Assembly (NCBI GenBank): GCA_037577475.1
Contig: CM075202.1
Location: 5,789,001 to 5,853,000 of the forward strand
Reading direction: 5' to 3'
Source of the DNA: Chaunax sp. Z400
Lineage: Eukaryota; Chordata; Actinopteri; Lophiiformes; Chaunacidae
DNA length: 64,000 nt
This document shows, piece by piece, positions 60,701 through 64,000 of this stretch. How positions within the stretch are numbered: position 1 is the first letter of the stretch; every line of letters begins with the position of its first letter. Both the position numbers and the translations under genes were made by a program. Below the pieces are notes generated by a model. That model was given only the letters and a program-made list of their open reading frames with translations. It searched no databases and had not been told where the DNA came from.

Positions 60701-61901
60701 AATTTCCACTTTAAGCAAGCAATTATTTGATGAATCAAAATAGTTGCTCTCAATTTCCCACCCCGACATCATGTTTTAAGTAGAACATTGTTGAATCATG
60801 AATGCAAGACATTTTCAAGGTTGAGTACTGACTGAATTGCACCACTTCCACACAGTATCAATTGGCATTAAATCAGTCGGTGCCCAAATTTCCATACCTG
60901 ACAACTTATCTGAGTGAGAGAGTGATTTAGCGTGTAAATAGAAAGAGAGGGGCCGTGACTGTCACCCCTCTCAACTTCCTGATGGTTAGGTTTTGGTGAC
61001 GGTGGTGCAGGTGAAGGTGAAGGTGGTTCGTGCAAGTCGTTATTGATAAGGACTTTTCCTTCATTAGCCTTATTAAATTGAATTTTGTTCCTTAACAGGG
61101 CACAGTTTCTCTCCCTATCAGTACACAAATGCCAGCTCCCATCTGCAGCGTTCGAGGTCAGGTCAGGGACGACCAGGAAGGCCAAGCGCTGAGAGGGAAA
61201 AGCAAACAGATCAGCACACTAAGCGTCTTGCAGCCTGGGAAACAGAGCAGGTGTCCTTGTCCTTTCAGCACGATTTATATGTGTAATATGTAATTCATTT
61301 TTAATCACCCAACAGAGTAAACACATGTAGATTGTATTCTTAACACGCAAACCTGGGCCTTGTATATACAGCCTTTTCAGGAAGAGGGTTCAGGTGATGA
61401 CGGAGCACAGTTTCACCCGTTGAAACTTCTCCTCCATGCATCAACTTGCAGTAAATTCTCCTGATTAATCATCTCACTGTTTCTTTCAGAGTTATGTTTC
61501 ACCAATGACGGCAGCCTTTTTCCTCCGCCGTCCAGTTTATCCATTTAAAACAGGTCTAAATGTTTGAGCCTTTAGTCTGACATCATGTTATTGAGTTTGT
61601 TTTCAAGCATACTGAGACCATAGATCGTGTTGCTTAGCATGTGGCATGAAAAACACGCCTGGTATCACTTAAATGTAATTTGAATAACACGTTCCCTCTC
61701 ATCGTGTATCCCACTATGATGCCTTTTAGGATCAAGATGAAGAGGAAAACCTTCAGGAGGATAGCGACAGGGTGGAGGGGTTCTCCAGGAGGAAGCTGGA
61801 GTCAAACTGGGATCGTTACGAGGAGTCGGAGAGGCAGGAGCCCGATGACGACATGCCCACTCAGAGAGGAGCAGACTACCACATCCTGTTAGAGTCAGCA
61901 G
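57759..61901 (+). CDS. aven: Cell death regulator Aven, 5' part (exons 1-2; continues past the window)
   Basis: AVEN is an anti-apoptotic protein that binds BCL-xL and APAF1, helps ATM activation, and through its RG-rich N-terminus binds structured mRNA (family knowledge). Exon 1, 57759-57953, codes for 65 residues dominated by RG/RGG units (RGRGGS, HRGRGRGGHQRGRGKR, QRGRGRGG). Exon 2, 61730-61901, gives DQDEEENLQEDSD, then FSRRKLESNWDRYEESE, then TQRGADYHILLESAG. The SNWDRY block and the RGxDxxxLLxSAG block are the best conserved parts of the human protein. Splice phases join cleanly: exon 1 ends on a full codon and exon 2 ends one base into a codon (GT at 61,902). ATG 57759 is the first in-frame ATG. 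The C-terminal exons lie beyond the right edge. Confidence 0.93.
58193..58200. promoter_or_regulatory. CRE/ATF palindrome in aven intron 1
   Basis: A perfect TGACGTCA, 240 bases after the exon 1 donor, with a half site 'tgacgt' about 17 bases further on. It could serve aven or, on the minus strand, a distal chrm5 promoter (inference). Confidence 0.4.
58545..59175 (+). repeat. Diverged copy of the MITE-like family
   Basis: 'aaaaataccaaggcatggac', 'atctcatgattttccaccac' and 'ggatccaggtcctgg' match the 23.1 kb element. 'ggtgttggtggaggt' at 59,159-59,173 matches its right terminal repeat. About 380 bases of other sequence lie between these matches, so an insertion or rearrangement is likely. Confidence 0.5.
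59897..60090 (+). repeat. Dispersed teleost repeat ('tatagcgccaaatcacaac' family)
   Basis: 'ttcaattcaatttatttata' runs into 'tagcgccaaatcacaacaaa', then 'caaggcactttacaaaaaga', 'gcaggtctagaccgactctt' and 'ggagagacccaacgatccac'. This is a hallmark interspersed repeat of percomorph fish and supports the assignment of the organism. Confidence 0.75.
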
Positions 61902-64000
61902 GTAAGGTCTGGCCACGTCAAGCTCGTGCAGGTTGGCTTTGTTTTTGCCAACCACACCTGTAGTGTTCAGCCAGCCTTCTGCAAGAGAGATTAGTCAGGC
62001 ACTGTAACTGAGCTCCCCCCCAAAAAACTTTCAGTATTCCTGTAATGCTTAGATTTTTGTTTCTTTCAAAGGGACAATTGTATCAGTCAACACAAATATG
62101 TGATAGGACAATGACATAACATCCTGGGCATGACAAAGAAATGAAGACAATTTGCTCTAAAAGCCTGCACAAATATTAATGTTGGCTCACTTTTAGCAAT
62201 AATGATCAAACCATCACTGGATTAAAGGAAAAGTTCGAGGCAATTGTGCCTTTTTTTGTTGTTGACAAAAGTCAAATACTGCAATTGTACTTTCTTCTTC
62301 TCCCCCCCCCCCTCTGTATCCTAATTAGTTGAAAAGGAAACCTCTTCTGTTGTCTTAATCTTTAATTGCTCTGCATGGACACTGCTGTCAGATGGCTGCA
62401 AAAGAAGAACCTTGTGTGTCTTTGTTTGCTAATTTCATCCTCAGTGATCTGTGTTTTACCCCTTGGGTTGTCACCAGTCTCATCCCTGTTACTGTTGATA
62501 TTTCTTTCCCCAAGGAACATGAGTAAGAAAGCTCAGCGGGGTCTCATTACGGCAAAGAGAGATTTATTCATATTTAGTACCGATTCTCAAATAACTCCAA
62601 TGTGAGACTGTCACATTTGATCAAAATATCCAAGATTCAACACTTATAATCTGTGCAGGACTTCACCTTTTGATTTAGCAGAAAGTTATGAGTCCATTTA
62701 TAACTCCAGCTGAGTGTTTAAGCAGCTTGTTTTTTTATAGACTTTCTGTTTCTTTTTTTTTCTTCTCACGCCACTAGAGAGTTAGTGTGTTGCAGCGGCG
62801 TGTCTCTCTCCTCTTGTAGCATAAATGCCAAAGGTTCTCCTGTGAGTTGTTTGACTCTCTCTGTGTTTTGCCCACATTGTCAGATTAGTCATGCCGTACA
62901 GCAAGAGGCTGCCGCTCTCCAGAGGATACTTAATTGTACGTGGGAGGCGATGCTTTCAAGAGTCGTTTTTCTGGCCAATTAGGGGAGCTGTGAAATCAGG
63001 AATTCACCGCAGAAATCTCCCTTTTCCCCTCGCCTCAAGTTATTATAGAATACGTCTTATTGTGGAGATTATGTCACCATCACCTTTTGTTCCCGAGGCG
63101 TTGAAGTGCTAAAGTATCCCGTTTGTTTTGTTTGATTGGGTCAGAAGTACAGTCTGTGCAGTTGTTATGTATTTGGGATAGAAATGGCCAAAAGCATTCT
63201 TATGAGATTCAAAACCCAAGAGCAGGGAGTTCAAGAGCAGAGCTTCACCTACTCTGTGTTGCAGGCTTTGGATGTGAGTGAATTTATCGGATGCTTTCAC
63301 AACATTTTAATCAAGCACAATGTTTTTCCTATGCCACAAAGTCATTGTCCACAATTGGAAGCAAAATTATTCCACCCCCATTGTGTATCGGCAAAAAAAT
63401 ACTATTCATCAGCTGTTTGCAATAATCGAATCACACAAGAATAGTTTAAGTAGCTGCAAAACAACAGATTTTAAGTTTGTTTTCGCGTTCAACACAAAAT
63501 GCTTTCTTCCACTGCAGTCTCAACATTATGCAACTCCCTGAATAGCATCACTCGTTAGAGGACACATTTCCAAATGAGATGTAGTTAAAACACTGAGCTG
63601 ACCTTCATAGATTTACTTTAGCAGTAAATCCCAAAGTCTTTTCTGTTGAGGTCTAAATTTACACCAGGGCTCCATGCCCAGACTCCAGCACGTTCACAGC
63701 CGCTGACCCAAAAGCACAGGAGAAGTCGGCTCCAGTCCCTCAGAACCATCTAGATGAGACACAGACGTTTTGGGATGCTGTTCTGTTATTGCATACAGCT
63801 AATAAGTAGTATATTTTGCAGATAAACCTAAGATACAGTGCTGCCTCTACTAAGAGGAACCTTCATCTGATAATGTTGCTGTCTACTGTTGTCAGGCAGA
63901 TATGACCACATACACAACCTAAAACAAGACGGTATAAATATGTGTATGAGTGGGCGGGGATCGTTTTGTCTCTAACATTAAGGAAGAACGAAAGCATTGA
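61902..64000 (+). other. aven intron 2, incomplete at window edge
   Basis: No acceptor with an AVEN-like exon is seen before the end of the window. It contains a C-run at 62,302-62,311. Frames at 62.37-63.54 kb give no recognisable product. Confidence 0.6.

Larger units (their letters stand above)
57954..61729 (+). other. aven intron 1
   Basis: A 3.8 kb intron holding the CRE-like site and two repeats described separately. Any chrm5 upstream exons would lie here or in the intergenic gap on the minus strand. Reading frames inside it are unrecognisable. Confidence 0.7.

Noticed and set aside
1..64000. CRISPR arrays, operons, tRNA, rRNA or phage features
   Set aside because: Looked for and not seen. 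The tandem repeats present are simple microsatellites and all genes are spliced vertebrate genes or the intronless chrm5 coding exon.

Overview
This window is vertebrate nuclear DNA from a ray-finned fish, most likely a percomorph teleost. Four split genes have GT-AG introns and long AT-rich introns. The dispersed repeats are ones typical of teleost genomes: a GATG-tailed Rex3-like retrotransposon, a Tc1/mariner fossil, and several short interspersed families. I see no bacterial features, CRISPR array, rRNA or tRNA. Gene identities rest on reading the translated exons against remembered family sequences; no database was searched.

Layout. Positions 1 to about 42,600 form a gene-poor stretch. 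It holds decayed transposons (Rex3-like at about 2.0-2.7 kb, an RLE-type LINE at about 12.9-13.5 kb, a Tc1-like transposase remnant at about 14.5-14.8 kb), several short repeats and microsatellites. It also holds three unexplained protein-like fragments: an exon-like piece at 11.8-12.0 kb, a broken reading frame at 17.0-17.4 kb, and a frameshifted coiled-coil 3' end with a poly(A)-like tail at 27.7-28.4 kb. From about 42,600 the window is gene-dense: katnbl1 (+, 43,502-48,161), emc7 (+, 49,429-51,579), a chrm5 muscarinic receptor gene (-, 55,510-57,039, intronless coding region) and the first two coding exons of aven (+, from 57,759, running off the right edge).

The order and relative orientation katnbl1-emc7-chrm5-aven match, in mirror image, what I recall of human 15q14 (AVEN-CHRM5-EMC7-KATNBL1), so this is an old conserved block. 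The four proteins do not form one pathway: KATNBL1 regulates katanin microtubule severing, EMC7 is part of the ER membrane insertase, CHRM5 is a Gq-coupled acetylcholine receptor, and AVEN is an anti-apoptotic RG-rich RNA-binding protein. The most notable gene-level points are a stop codon just inside the apparent first ATG of katnbl1, which moves the start downstream, and a splice acceptor just upstream of the chrm5 ATG. The acceptor implies 5' untranslated exons lying toward or inside aven on the opposite strand.

I did not find a clearly new biological system. The best leads for something undescribed are the unassigned coding-like fragments in the gene-poor half.
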